Assembly: GCF_036785885.1 (NCBI RefSeq)
Contig: NC_092323.1
Coordinates: 8,812,501 to 8,876,500, forward strand
Direction of reading: 5' to 3'
From: Coffea arabica
Taxonomy: Eukaryota > Streptophyta > Magnoliopsida > Gentianales > Rubiaceae
DNA: 64,000 bases
In this document: positions 43,318 through 54,747 of the stretch, piece after piece
How positions within the stretch are numbered: the stretch's first letter is position 1
How the letters are laid out: each line of letters starts with the position of its first letter
Program-made: the position numbers and the translations under genes
Notes under the pieces: generated by a model
Database searches by the model: none
Told to the model about the DNA's origin: nothing
The model's input: only the letters and a program-made list of their open reading frames with translations

Positions 43318-44700
43318 TTTCGACATTCTATCAAGTGGACATTTTATTTTCATGCCACGTGCCAAATTAAATTGCAAGAAAAAGTGTGTCCATTTATATC
43401 TCGGTGGATTTTATTTTTCTTTTTTTGGTAACAATTAATTATACACCTTATTAGAGTTCCTTATTTATAGTCAATTTCACCCAATCTATTAATGACCTAC
43501 CTTATATAAGTTTGTATTAATTATATCTTTTTATTTTTTTTGGTCAATCAACTCATATCTTTCTTTTTAATCTTCCTCAATTACTTTTTCAATTCTTGTT
43601 ATTGGCTTGATTACTTATTACCATTACTAAAATTTGAACAAAATATAGATATTAATGCTCACGTAGATAGTATTTCTCTTGATGGGTTACTAAGCAGGCT
43701 ATACTGAAAAAAAAGTTGCCTATTCCGGTTTTTTATCAAGTGTAAATTCTATCTTTTCGCCACGTGGAAAAAATTATGTTTGCTTATGTTTCTTGGTGTG
43801 TTTTATTCTTTCTTGGTTAACAATTAATTATAGTCCTTTATTACTTTTTTATTTATAGTAAAATTTAAACAATCAAATAATTGCCTACTGTATATACATT
43901 TCCATAATTTATGCTTTATTTTATGCATTTTTCTAATTGGTATCTAATGAACACTTGTTAACACACCTACATGTCACCCCAACCTATCATTTTTATACAC
44001 ACACTAATAATTACTACTTTATCTTACATTTATATACTTTTTCTAATTAATCTCCTTGTATTTATACACTTTTGATAGTTAATTTTATATTTCTAAAAAT
44101 CTAACACTTGAAATACATCTTAACAAGTACCCATAGGGCACCCATTAGACATACCATTATTTTATTTTTGTTAATAGCTTTCATTTTTTAATTCTCTACA
44201 ATCACATCTGATTTTTTGCCAATTGTAAGATCTATCTTTTCACCATGTACAAAAATATTGTGTATGGCTCTTGCTGAATTTTTAATTTTCACCACGTACA
44301 AAAATATTTTTTTAATTATAATTCTTTATTATTGTCTTATTTGTAGTAAACTTTAAACTTTAAACAACTGATTAATTACCTACTTTATACACATTTCTAT
44401 AATTTAAGCTTAACTTTATTTTTTGTTAATAGCTTTCTTTTTATAATTCTCTACAATCATATCTGATTTTTGTCAAGTGTAAGTTCTATATTTTTACCAT
44501 GGAGAAAAATATTGTGTTTGCTTATGTTTTTTGGTGGATTTTAATTTTTTTTGGTAACAATTAATTATAGTCCTTTATTACTTTCTTATCAGTTAATTAC
44601 CTACTTCATATACATTTCTATAATTTACGCTTTATTTTATTTTTTGTTAACAGTTTTGGTTTTTAACTCTCTACAATCTCTATTCCTATTATTGAATTAT
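43318..44700 (+). repeat. Diverged tandem-repeat field, about four units
   Basis: Units near 43318-43525, 43720-43930, 44165-44420 and 44418-44690 share ordered landmarks: tcaagtgtaa, then ccacgtggaaaaaa, then ggtaacaattaattatag, then cctttattacttt, then acctacttatatacattt and ctctacaatca. Units 3 and 4 are adjacent with a period of about 253 bp; units 1 and 2 are more diverged and spaced. There is no coding potential. It may be a decayed minisatellite or repeated insertion of one element. Confidence 0.65.
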
Positions 44701-44880
44701 CATTTATTATTAGTAGGATTAATCTTTCACGTATACACTGTCAGCACACTGTTAGCACCGTAGATGAATGACGACTATGTAAAATTTAAATATGAAATTC
44801 AATTTTTGCGCACGTGTCATGGATTCAATGGTAATTGTGTATACACTGTCAGTATACAATATTTACCCTTATTATTATTA
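44701..44880 (+). repeat. Short element with direct copies of gtatacactgtcag
   Basis: The motif gtatacactgtcag occurs near 44732 and 44838, about 105 bp apart and in the same direction, with a related cacactgttag between. It may be a fragment of a dispersed element. Ends were not identified. Confidence 0.35.
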
Positions 44881-46470
44881 TTAAAATTTAGATAAACTTT
44901 CATTTGTATATCAATTTTTTATTTATAGTAAATTAAAATCTATTAATCCCATACCTTATATATATTTACATTCATTACACTTTTCTTTTTTTAAAATCAA
45001 TCAACATTGTTTTTTAAAATTTTCTTCAATTATGTTGACTATATTTCTATTGTTTGATTCGTTTATTTATTTGTAATTCTAAAGTTTTGACAATTTTTAT
45101 TTTTCAATGGATTTATATACTGCAATTCTAGCATATACTCATACAAATCCACTTAAATTATATAAATAATCTTTCTTTTTCTAAATTTTTTCTATTAATT
45201 TTTATGCTCTCTTTCCATTGGAAATCAATTCAAGCTAAAATGGTGTCCATATAAACACCGGATTGTAAAAGTTTTCTCAAATTACCTTTTTGCTAATTTT
45301 TAATAATTTGATCAAATGATAAGTTCATTATCTATTAGTTTGCTTTTTAAAATTCTTATTAGTCATGAAAAATTCAAATATTAAGCACACTTATTTCCAA
45401 ATATATCTTCTTTATTCATATATTGACATACCACCATTAATTAGAGTAAACATAATTGAATCATGGGATAAGGTTTGATTGCAACTAATCATTAAGTTGT
45501 TATGAATTAACTATTTTTAATCTATTTAATTTAAATTTTTATAAATGATATTTTTAGTTATTTTATATCAAATTTTATTTAAAAAATGAAAACTTTAGAG
45601 CATACAAATTGCTCGTGTAAATCCACAGGTACATAACTAATGAAGCATTATATTTCGCAACATTGTAATATATTACCACTGCCATTCTTAGCTTCATAGT
45701 CAAGAGACTCTATGCAAGTACCCAAAGTTTGTGTCTCTGCTAATTCAAGACTAAAGAAGACAAATTTATTATGTCTTTTAATTATTACTGAAACAATTAC
45801 GTCTTAGTTAGGCAAATGTATATTTTCTTTGTGAAGCACGTGCCGCAAAATCTCAATCCTTGAATTAAACTGAATGTATATAGTTTTTTAAAATAAATAG
45901 ACGTAGGAATAGCCACCGGAGCGAACACCCACCTTGTGAAAGGAGTATGAGGTGGGGTGGGGAGGAGGATTTTTCTCCCCCATCTTAAACGAGGTGGGGT
46001 GCGAGAGAGCATAACCTTGCCCCATCTTCCCCTCCGTCCCTTGTATTAATTAAATAAATATAATAAGATTATTAATACATTTATTTTTTCCATATTATTT
46101 TGGGTTAAATTATTAGTACTAGTAGATTCTTTTTTTTTGCTAATAATAGTACTATTTATTAGTATTAGTGATTGTAATATTAGTGAAACCAAATCATGTT
46201 TATGCAATAGCATTTGTTTGAATGACTTACTTTTTGTGATGTCATTGAATCAGTGCAAAATGCTGTTGCATGTCTAGGAAAGTTGTCTCGACTCTCGAAT
46301 CGAGACAAACTGTGAGCTTGTTATGAAGCTTGGACCGCCTCATTAGTGTTTTGCTCGTGTATAAGTACGTGTACTAATGATACATGTATTAGTTTGTGAG
46401 TCTGATGTAACTAGGGCCTAATAGCTCCATTTTATGCACTTATTTCTTATCAATACAGTGTTCATTTGTG
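44881..46470. other. AT-rich intergenic DNA with a GC-rich patch
   Basis: Mostly low-complexity AT-rich sequence. A patch at 45900-46035 (repeated gaggtggggtg) resembles the GC-rich repeat at 46474-46733. No gene was recognised. Confidence 0.4.
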
Positions 46471-46473
46471 GCA

Positions 46474-46733
46474 CTCGTGGGGTAATGGGATAGGGCGAGG
46501 TGGGAGATAAAGCGGGAGCGGGAGAGATATATCATATATGACAATGGGACGGGAGGCAGGGAAAGGCTTTCCTGCCTCAAATCCGCACTGTTGCCATTCC
46601 TAAATATACTCGCGGGGAAATGGGACGGGACAGAGACTAGAGATGGAATAGGGGCAAAGGAGTTATATGACAACAAGGTAGGAGGTAGGGAAAGCTCTCC
46701 CGCTCCAAATCCAAATCCGGTTCGCTGCATCTT
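46474..46733 (+). repeat. Two diverged copies of a GC-rich repeat
   Basis: Units about 46474-46601 and 46612-46733 share gggacggga, then agggaaagctctcccgc-like text, then caaatccg. They form a local duplication of a dispersed plant repeat that I cannot name. Confidence 0.55.
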
Positions 46734-46736
46734 TAA

Positions 46737-47828
46737 AGGGTTATTATCACTTTATTCCCTTAACATTCGGTGTCACTGTCAATTTCTCCCTTAACGTTAT
46801 CGTTTAGTCACTTTATCCTCAAGACTAACGGTCAAAATTAACGGAGTTTATTAAATTTAACGGAGTTTATTAATTAAAATAAAAAAACAAGTTTAGCCCT
46901 TAAAGTTACTATCACTTTACTCCTATAAACTATAGTTTCATTATCAATTTACCACATAGAGTTATTTTTTGGGCAATTTATCCCACCATTAAACCAATTT
47001 AGCAAGTTGAAAAACTTTAGAAGAAAGTACCCTCCTTTTTATATAATAAAAATAATAAAAAATTTAGAGTGACTCTTCTCCTCTTTAATATCAAGAAAAA
47101 AAGTCAAAATATTAATCTCTTTCTTTTTGGCGATCTTATTAATATTAAAAAAAATAGAAAGATCGGGAGGGGAAGGGAGGGGGAGAGAGAGATAGAGAGA
47201 GAGAGCTCAATTCTTTTTTTTTTTAAATACAAATAAGAAAGAATTAAATACTTTTATTATTTAAAATTATTTTACTTTATTGTTTACCACCAGATTTCAA
47301 TCATAATCGCGACAACCTTAAATTAATACGATAATGTTAGATTTTTTTTTTATTTTTTTCTTTGTAAAATCTAATTTTCTGTCTCCTTCTTTCCTATCTC
47401 TTTTTCTTTTTCTAGTATTAATAAGTGTGAAAAAAGAAATTTGAGAAAACTCTTTCATTTTTTATATTTTTGGATCTCTTAAAGTGAAAAAAAGAAGAAT
47501 AATCATTCCAACTTTTTTATTTTTAATTATATATATAAGGGTAAATATATTTAAATATTTTTTTGTCATACTAGTTAGATTAACGATGAAGTAAAATGCT
47601 TATAAAATAATGTTAGGAATTAAATTGATTATATCACTATAATTTAAAGGAATAAAGTAGTAATAACAATGTAGTAATGCTATAGAATAAAAGAGTATTT
47701 TTGTCCAAAATTTCTTAACATGTTGAGTTGAATTACTTATAGAGGTGAAGTGATTAAAAGATAACAAACGTTAAGGAGTAAACTGATAATAGTGATATAA
47801 TTGAACGTGGTAAAGTGACAATAACCCT
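46737..47828. mobile_element. Nonautonomous MULE-like element with subterminal repeats
   Basis: The ends are inverted: agggttattatcactttat on the left, and its imperfect complement ending gtgacaataaccct on the right. Further matches (cccttaacgtt, tatcactttactcct, tatcaattta) are arranged as a nested second inverted pair. The flanks atctttaa and atcttttaa look like a target duplication with one indel. There is no transposase frame. The TIRs are clearly more diverged than those of the other two elements, so it is older. Confidence 0.6.
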
Positions 47829-48230
47829 ATCTTTTAAATAGATGTATACGAAAGTGGCCTCGCTCATACACATTCAAACCTACAAGTTGTAAGCTTTTGA
47901 CTATGTGCTTTTTTCCTAAATTATAGACACTTTAGCGGAAATTCAGACACGGTTAGGTGTCAAAATTTGACTTTGTGTACCAATTGCAATGATTATTTTT
48001 TCCATTCCGAGATGATGGTAGTAAGTAATAGTAACACAAATTAGCAAATGCCCCATAAAACACACTCACTGGTGTCTATTGATTTGACACACACACACAC
48101 ATAAAAAAAAAAGCAAAAAAAAGATACTAGAAAAAAAAATTAGTGTCTATTGTGAAAAGCGTGATGCGATTCAAATCACAAAAGCTCTCACTTGGATTTT
48201 GCAAATGATTCACGAAAGAAAAGGTTAGAC
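47829..48230. other. Intergenic DNA upstream of CYP90C1
   Basis: No coding or repeat structure recognised apart from short (CA)n and A-rich runs near 48089-48140. Confidence 0.4.
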
Positions 48231-48370
48231 CGCAAACAAATAATTACTATAATATTTTTTATAATTTGATATATATATATATATATATATGAAATAAAAA
48301 TATAATTTGAAATATAAAAAAAAATTTAAAAAAATATGTTTATGACATTATTTAAGAAAGCTATCCAAAG
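48230..48370 (+). mobile_element. AT-rich MITE family, copy 5
   Basis: It reads aataattactataatatttt, then a (TA)n run and gaaataaaaa, then aaaatatgtttatgac, and ends gctatccaaag. It lies about 500-650 bp upstream of the CYP90C1 start codon. It is degenerate in the middle. Confidence 0.5.
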
Positions 48371-48552
48371 ACATCCATAGTTTCTTTCAAAGGGGTAGAG
48401 ACAAAATAAGCATAAGTTGTCATGCCCCCATTGCTGAACCAGAATGGCCTTATTCATTTATGGAAAAGTAATCCCATAAGATCTTCGCACATACAACTAA
48501 AGATTCACTATTTACTCCTCTCATTCAATTTCCTGAACACAGACACGCAGGC

Positions 48553-48586
48553 GCACCCTGCCCCTCTCTCTCTCTCTCTCTCTCTC
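48553..48586 (+). repeat. CT-rich microsatellite in the CYP90C1 promoter
   Basis: About 12 CT units followed by C-rich sequence, roughly 100 bases upstream of the TATA box. CT tracts are common near plant core promoters. Confidence 0.8.
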
Positions 48587-48673
48587 CCCCCAACCCCCCT
48601 CTCTCCATCTCTCCACACCACTTTCTCTCTCTATTTATGCCACAAAATCATTCATTTATGTACTAGCTACAAC

Positions 48674-48682
48674 TATAAATAG
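48674..48682 (+). promoter_or_regulatory. TATA box of CYP90C1
   Basis: The string tataaatag lies about 215 bases upstream of the ATG at 48892. The predicted leader contains a (CTTT)n run near 48820-48841 and an A run. Confidence 0.6.
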
Positions 48683-48891
48683 AGATGCTGCATCAGTACT
48701 CTGAATACTCTGTGAAAAAGCCAGTCGTGGTGTTCTGATTCTTTAAAGCGGTTCAGCTCAGAAAAGGAATTGGAACAACTTGCGAACCAAAATCTTCCAA
48801 AAAAACACACAAGTTCTTTTCTTTCTTTCTTTCTTTCTTTCGAAAAGAAAAAAAAAAAAAGAATCCTTAATCAGCGTATATCTAGGTGAAA

Positions 48892-50592
48892 ATGACATGG
48901 GTTTTGATTGGTATAGTTGTGTCAGTGTTCTGTTTGTATAAGGTGATGAGAAAAAATAAGGAAGAGAGAGAGAAGAAAAATTGGATTCCTAGAGGAAGTT
49001 CAGGCTGGCCTCTTCTTGGCGAAACTCTCGACTTCATAGCTTGTGGTTACTCTTCTCGCCCTGTCAGCTTCATGGAGAAACGGGCGGCCCTGTAAGCCTT
49101 CTTCTTGCTTCCATAATTTTCGCATAATTTACCATGATCTTCTTTTCTTGTGACTTAATTATCATTTGCTTCTAGAGTAAGCTATTCTTTTTGCTTTGCT
49201 GCAAATTTGTATATTATTGGCACATGCAGTGTGGTTGAAATTGTTAAAAATTCGTTTTGAAGAGGATTCTTTACAATCTCCGATGATTTGCTGGAAAGGG
49301 CAACAGTTCCGAGCCAAGACTTTAAGATTTGTATTACAAGTTTCATCATTCATGTGGTTTTTTTACTTTGGATATGTGCAGTTTAAGAAAATTTTTACAT
49401 CTAGATCTTTGCGAAATAAGAATCCATTAATTTCGACTTGTGCTTGAGTATTTAGACCGCTCACTCAAAAATTTTCTTACACTTGACGGTACTATGTGAA
49501 AAAACAAATATTCCTTCTAGTTTTAGTTTCCAAACAGAAATTTTATGTTATGAGATATATATATATATATTTTTTTTCAGTTTTGTACAATCAATGAAAC
49601 TGATTGTAATGAAAAGATGTCCAATTACTTCAGAATTAAAATGCGGAATTTACAAAATTTTTTTGGTAATTTAAAATTGTCTTTAAAAGGTTAGGCCAGT
49701 AGGTAACTTAAGTAACGTACTATTTGATTTGCGATAGCCCTTCAATTCTAGAAAGAGAAAAGGAAACGAAGTAAGACAATCACCAGATTTGTATGGTACC
49801 TAATGTTAGAGGGGAGGTCTTGTTTTGTTACTTTCATAAACTAAAAAACTACTACTACTTTGCACGACCGTTTGAAGTAATAGACTAGTTCTTTTAGGTT
49901 GTTGGATTGGATATAGCACTTGTTTTTTTTTAAATGCAGTGGAATGTAGTGGATTTGCACAAAAACCACAATTAACGAAAGAAAATCAAAAAAGAAAAAA
50001 CATATAATATTATTGTTTTGTCAATCGTAGGGGAGTTTTGAAAATCAGTTTCCATTGATTTCCAATTTTTTTTTTTTTTTTTTTTTGGTGGTGCCGTGCC
50101 ATTCTGGATCAGGACCCTGTCAATTAATGCCATATTATCCAAGTAGGAAGTAGCGTCCACCAAATAAAAATCAAATATGTATATATCCTTTACTTTCCAT
50201 CTATATATGCCTAAAATAATTCGGCAGATATATGGTAATAACAGCAGGTAAATTAGAAAATAAAGTCAATGACTCGAAAACGTCAAAAGATCCTTTACTT
50301 TCTTGTTTCCTACTCACCTTCCTTTATGTATGTGGATGTGTATAGTAATTGTCTTATTATCGCATGATTAGCACGAGAATAGACAGAGTGCGTGCTTTTA
50401 TGAGTCTTTGATAAAATGGCTTCATCCATCATTATTGGTATTTGTTGGCATGTTAAAGTTACTCGTTTGTGATACTGCTATGAAATTTTCTCTAAGCTTT
50501 ATGTTTTTTTTTTGATTTATTATTAATAATTTGCCGACAATTGATTTTCAAGAAGATTCTGATACGGATATTCGACGAATGGAGTATTTCAA

Positions 50593-50623
<31 letters not shown>

Positions 50624-53600
50624 GCAAGTGACTATACGGTTGGTTGGCTTGCGATGATGGATGATCGATCATATCCTTTGATGTTGCATAGGTTCCACAC
50701 ACAACCCATATTCACGTGTGTGTTCATTGTCATACGTTTGTAGCGTTACTATATATCTATCACTCCAGCCTTTTCCATGATTGATACGGCTTGCGTTTAT
50801 TAACATTCATGATTCATGCCCATGCCCCCCTCTCTCCCATAAGACACAAAAAACCCAGCTCATTGTTAGGTCATCCAATCGAAGATATATAGTCCAATAT
50901 TGAGGCCTTTGTTTAGCGATACATCAATCTCTCTCTCTCTCTCCATAATCTTTAATGCGAAAGTAGAGGGTTATATTATTGTATATACCATCTTTTACCT
51001 GTACTGCTGTACCATTGTTAGGAATAATCTCCCTTTGTCCATTTACCTTGACTAATCATCGTTGCATCGCTATCAGACTGCGTGTGTCTTGCAATTTGAG
51101 GAAATTGTCTGAAACGATGGGTAAATTGGATTAAGACATCTGCCCATCGACTGTAAGGAATTTTTTTTTTTTTTTTTTTTTTTTGGCTGGAGTCACGCTA
51201 CCCTGACTGAGGTTTTTGGCTTCATTTCATGAATTGCAGAAGGGGAGAGTGATACGAGTAGCGAAAAGCTTGACGTTAAATTGTACATGCACTGGTTGTG
51301 GCAGATTTGACTGATGAAATTAATAGTGCTTGGGTGTGATGTGGAATATTTTTTTTAAAAAAATAATTACGGTAACGATTTGATTTTTTTTTTCTATGAT
51401 GTGATATATATAGAATGTAAATAAAATAATTTAAAAAAAAAAATAACGTATTCGTGATAGAAACCACCGGTGTGATATAAATAAAAATATATATATACAT
51501 ATATGACTTATCCAAACACACCGGTGTGACCAGGTACGGGAAGGTGTTCAGAACACATATCTTGGGCAAAGCCATAATCGTGTCAACAGACCCCGAGGTG
51601 AACAAGGTTGTTCTGCAGAATCAAGGGAACGCTTTCATTCCTCATTATCCAAAATCCATCTCCGAACTGCTGGGCAAGTATTCGATATTGCACATTAATG
51701 GACCTCTGCAGAAAAGGTTGCATGCGCTCATCGGAGGCTTCCTGAGGTCACCCCAGTTCAAGGCTCAAATCACTCGAGACATAGAAGAATCCGTTCGACA
51801 TGTCTTCTCATCCTGGATGGAAAAACAAGACCGACGAATTTACCTCCAAGAAGAAAGCAGGAAGGTATCTTTTGTCTTTTTTTTTTGAATCCTCACTATC
51901 GCGCACAAAGACAGAGGTACCTGTTTTTTTAAACAATTATTGTACTTGAGGATGATTAAATAAACCATGGTTAATGTTTCAGATTGCATTTGAAGTCATG
52001 GTAAAAACTTTGATGAGCGTCGGCCGGGGTGAAGATTTGAATTTGTTGAGAAGGGAATTTGAAGAATACTGCAAAGGCTTGATTTCTTTGCCCATTAAAC
52101 TTCCTGGAACGAGGTTGTACAAATCTTTGAAGGTACAAACACATCCTATATATGCAATTGCATGCATGCATCCATCTAATTAATATTTCCAACGGTTTAA
52201 TTATTTACGTTGGAAATATATAACGCAACGCAGTATATTTGACCATTCATAGAATTTTTTTTTTTTTAAAAAAAAAAATTGGTTGTTGAACTTAGTCATT
52301 GGTAGGGTTTGCACATGAATATTATTAGGATCCATGCAGGCTAAAGAAAGGATGTTGAAGGTGGTGAGAAGCATAATACAGCAAAGAAAGATGGCTGCTT
52401 TGGAAGAAAAACAAGGAACGAATGGGTTGCTGAATGACGTAATTGATGTATTATTGCGCGACACGTTTGAATCATCAGCAGCAGAGGAGGCTCAGCCACG
52501 GCTGCCGTTGGATTCGATAGGTGAGAACCTCATAGAGTTGATGATCCCCGGTGAAGAGACTGTTCCGACGGCTCTGACGCTAGCAGTCAAGTTCTTAAGT
52601 GACAGCCCCGTCGAGCTAGCCCGATTGCTGGTATGTAGCAGTACTAGATTTTTTCTTTGTACCGTGGCTGGCGGTAGCATGGATTTTTCAATTGTTTTTT
52701 CAATCGACGGATAGGATGAGGTTCTGGGTAATCCTACGGCTGGGATCAACTAGATGCACGAGCTTCTAGTGGGCCATTGAATGTCAACTTCACTTTATGA
52801 TTGTCGTACTGGATTGACTTTCAAAAGTCATTTTCAATCAGACACACGAGCGCCCACACGTGGGGAGATGCTCGTCGGCCCCACGGTGGTCTGTTTGGAC
52901 TTATTCTAGCCGTACGATTTGGATTGAACGGCTGTCAGCCGGTGGGCCAATCTAACAACTACGTACCTTCTTTGGATTTTTTTTTTCCTTTAGAAAAATT
53001 CTTAAACCATTTTTTGTGAGCATAATTTTTAATTATTTTTTTACCTTATATTTTTTTTAAAACACTAAGCTCCTTTTTTTTTCCTTACTATTTTATACTA
53101 TTATTTTTGTCCGTCAAGTAGTGATTTTTTTTTTTTAAAATAGTGGTGGCTTTTTTCACTAGCTATTTTTTCTTTTTTTTTTGGAGGGGAGCCTTCTTTC
53201 TTTCTTTTTGGGTGTCAGCCTTCTTTCGGTCGGTGTCAGCCTTCTTTCGGTCTAGGTACTACTACACATTTCTTTCAAGATTTCCTTCTTTCTTTCCGGG
53301 TACTACTACAAGTTTCTTACAACTAAAATATGTTTGGATAGCGAATTTTTTCAAAAAATTTTTGCTCGTATCATAAAAATATTTTTTAATTCATCTTTTT
53401 ACATTATCAATCACCTTTTTATTTTAGATACATCACATCACAGAAAATACCATAATAATTAATCAAAATAATTTTTAGGAATAACACTATCAAACAAAGC
53501 CTCCTTTCCAAATTCAAATAGTGTGTACTTCTTGTAAGTTGTAACCTCTTATCACTTGGGCAGGAGGAGAACATGGAACTGAAGCGGCAAAAGGCTAAGT

Positions 53601-54747
53601 CGGGTGATGAATATTATTGGACTGATTATGTCTCGCTCCCATTTACCCAGAATGTAAGTTGCTGAGTCGCTGTACTATGTAACCAATAGAGTCTAGACCC
53701 CCCAAAATGAAGAATGGGAACATTTCTTTTTTTAAAGAATTGCAATATTCAGTATCTTGTTCTTTTCTTCTTTTGGTCACTTCAGGTCATCAGTGAAACT
53801 CTGCGAATGGGCAATATCGTGAATGCAGTTTGGAGGGAAGCAGTAAAAGACGTGAAAATTAAAGGTATGTAGTTCTCTTTACTTTTATGGACGTGTCATT
53901 TGCCAAAAGCAGGTTGTACAGTACCTTTTTTTTTTCCTTCACAAATTCTCGTCAGGAAAATGCTAATTTAGGCTGTGGGGTTAATTGGGTTCTTTTCCCA
54001 GGCCACTTGATACCAAGAGGATGGTGTGTCTTGACATCCTTCAGTTCACTTCACATGGACGAAGCAAACTATGAAAACCCCTATGAATTTAATCCCTGCA
54101 GATGGGAGGTATGCGTGTCTTGTCCGATTATCTGTCTTGTTACCAGTTCAATAACTTCCTCTTTACAACTTTCAATTATCAATCAGAGCATCATTTTGAT
54201 GTCGCCCGTGCAAAATGTCAACATGGAGACGAAACAAAAAGATTCTTTGGTCTGGATACCATTCTAATCAACATTTTTTTTTGGGCATTGGTTGGTAGAA
54301 AACAGGAGCTTCGGTTAACAGCAACACATTTACACCATTTGGTGGTGGCCAGAGGCTGTGTCCCGGTTTAGAACTGTCGAGGCTCGAAATTGCTATTTTC
54401 CTTCATCATCTTGTTACAACATACAGGTCATTTTCTTCGTCTTCTTTCTTTTCTTTCTCTCCTTTCTTTTTTTTTTTTTAACTTCCTGTGACAAATAGAT
54501 GGTTGAGACTTGAGAGAGTCACATGCGGATGCTACCCCTAAAACTTTTAGTAGTGGCACTATGGTTTCTTATTGCATTAGGTGGCTAAGGTGGTGACGGG
54601 TGAATACTGAAAGTAACGGTAGCTAACACGATCTTTCATTTTCTCCCTTGCAGATGGGTGGCCGAAGATGATGACATTACCTATTTTCCATTCGTCAGAC
54701 TGAAACGGAAGCTGCCGATCACCATCACACCCCTAGTAAGAGGATAA
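48892..54747 (+). CDS. CYP90C1: Cytochrome P450 CYP90C1 (ROTUNDIFOLIA3), brassinosteroid C-23 hydroxylase
   Basis: Nine exons (48892-49091, 51534-51864, 51983-52132, 52340-52630, 53564-53653, 53786-53864, 54002-54108, 54299-54426, 54654-54747) join in phase to 489 residues. There is an N-terminal membrane anchor ([14 protein letters not shown]), the I-helix [10 protein letters not shown], the K-helix ETLR (358-361), and the haem loop [10 protein letters not shown] with ligand C437. The stretches [18 protein letters not shown] and [13 protein letters not shown] match ROT3 better than CYP90D1, and gene order (ROT3 next to the methylthiotransferase) agrees. The enzyme hydroxylates brassinosteroid intermediates at C-23 on the ER. 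Intron 1 is 2.4 kb. MITE copies lie in introns 1 and 4. The anchor region is shorter than that of Arabidopsis. Confidence 0.93.
50593..50617 (+). repeat. (TA)n microsatellite in CYP90C1 intron 1
   Basis: About 12 TA units. A shorter TA run lies at 49555-49570, and a T run of about 24 at 51161-51184, all in the same intron. Confidence 0.85.
51328..51520 (+). mobile_element. AT-rich MITE family, copy 6, abutting the CYP90C1 exon 2 acceptor
   Basis: It begins gtgcttgggtgtgatgtgg, contains aataattacggtaac and tatgatgtgatatatatag, and ends cttatccaaacacac. Only 13-17 bases separate its end from the exon 2 acceptor at 51531-51533. The branch-point region of this intron therefore probably lies inside the element. 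Confidence 0.6.
53331..53497 (-). mobile_element. AT-rich MITE family, copy 7, in CYP90C1 intron 4
   Basis: The left end tgtttggatag and right end ctatcaaaca form a short inverted repeat. Inside, atcaatcacctttttatttt and agatacatcacatcacag are the reverse complement of the family core. This copy defines the element ends best. Confidence 0.7.

Noticed and set aside
48886-48891. GTG two codons upstream as the CYP90C1 start
   Set aside because: Plant nuclear genes start at ATG; the ATG at 48892 is used.
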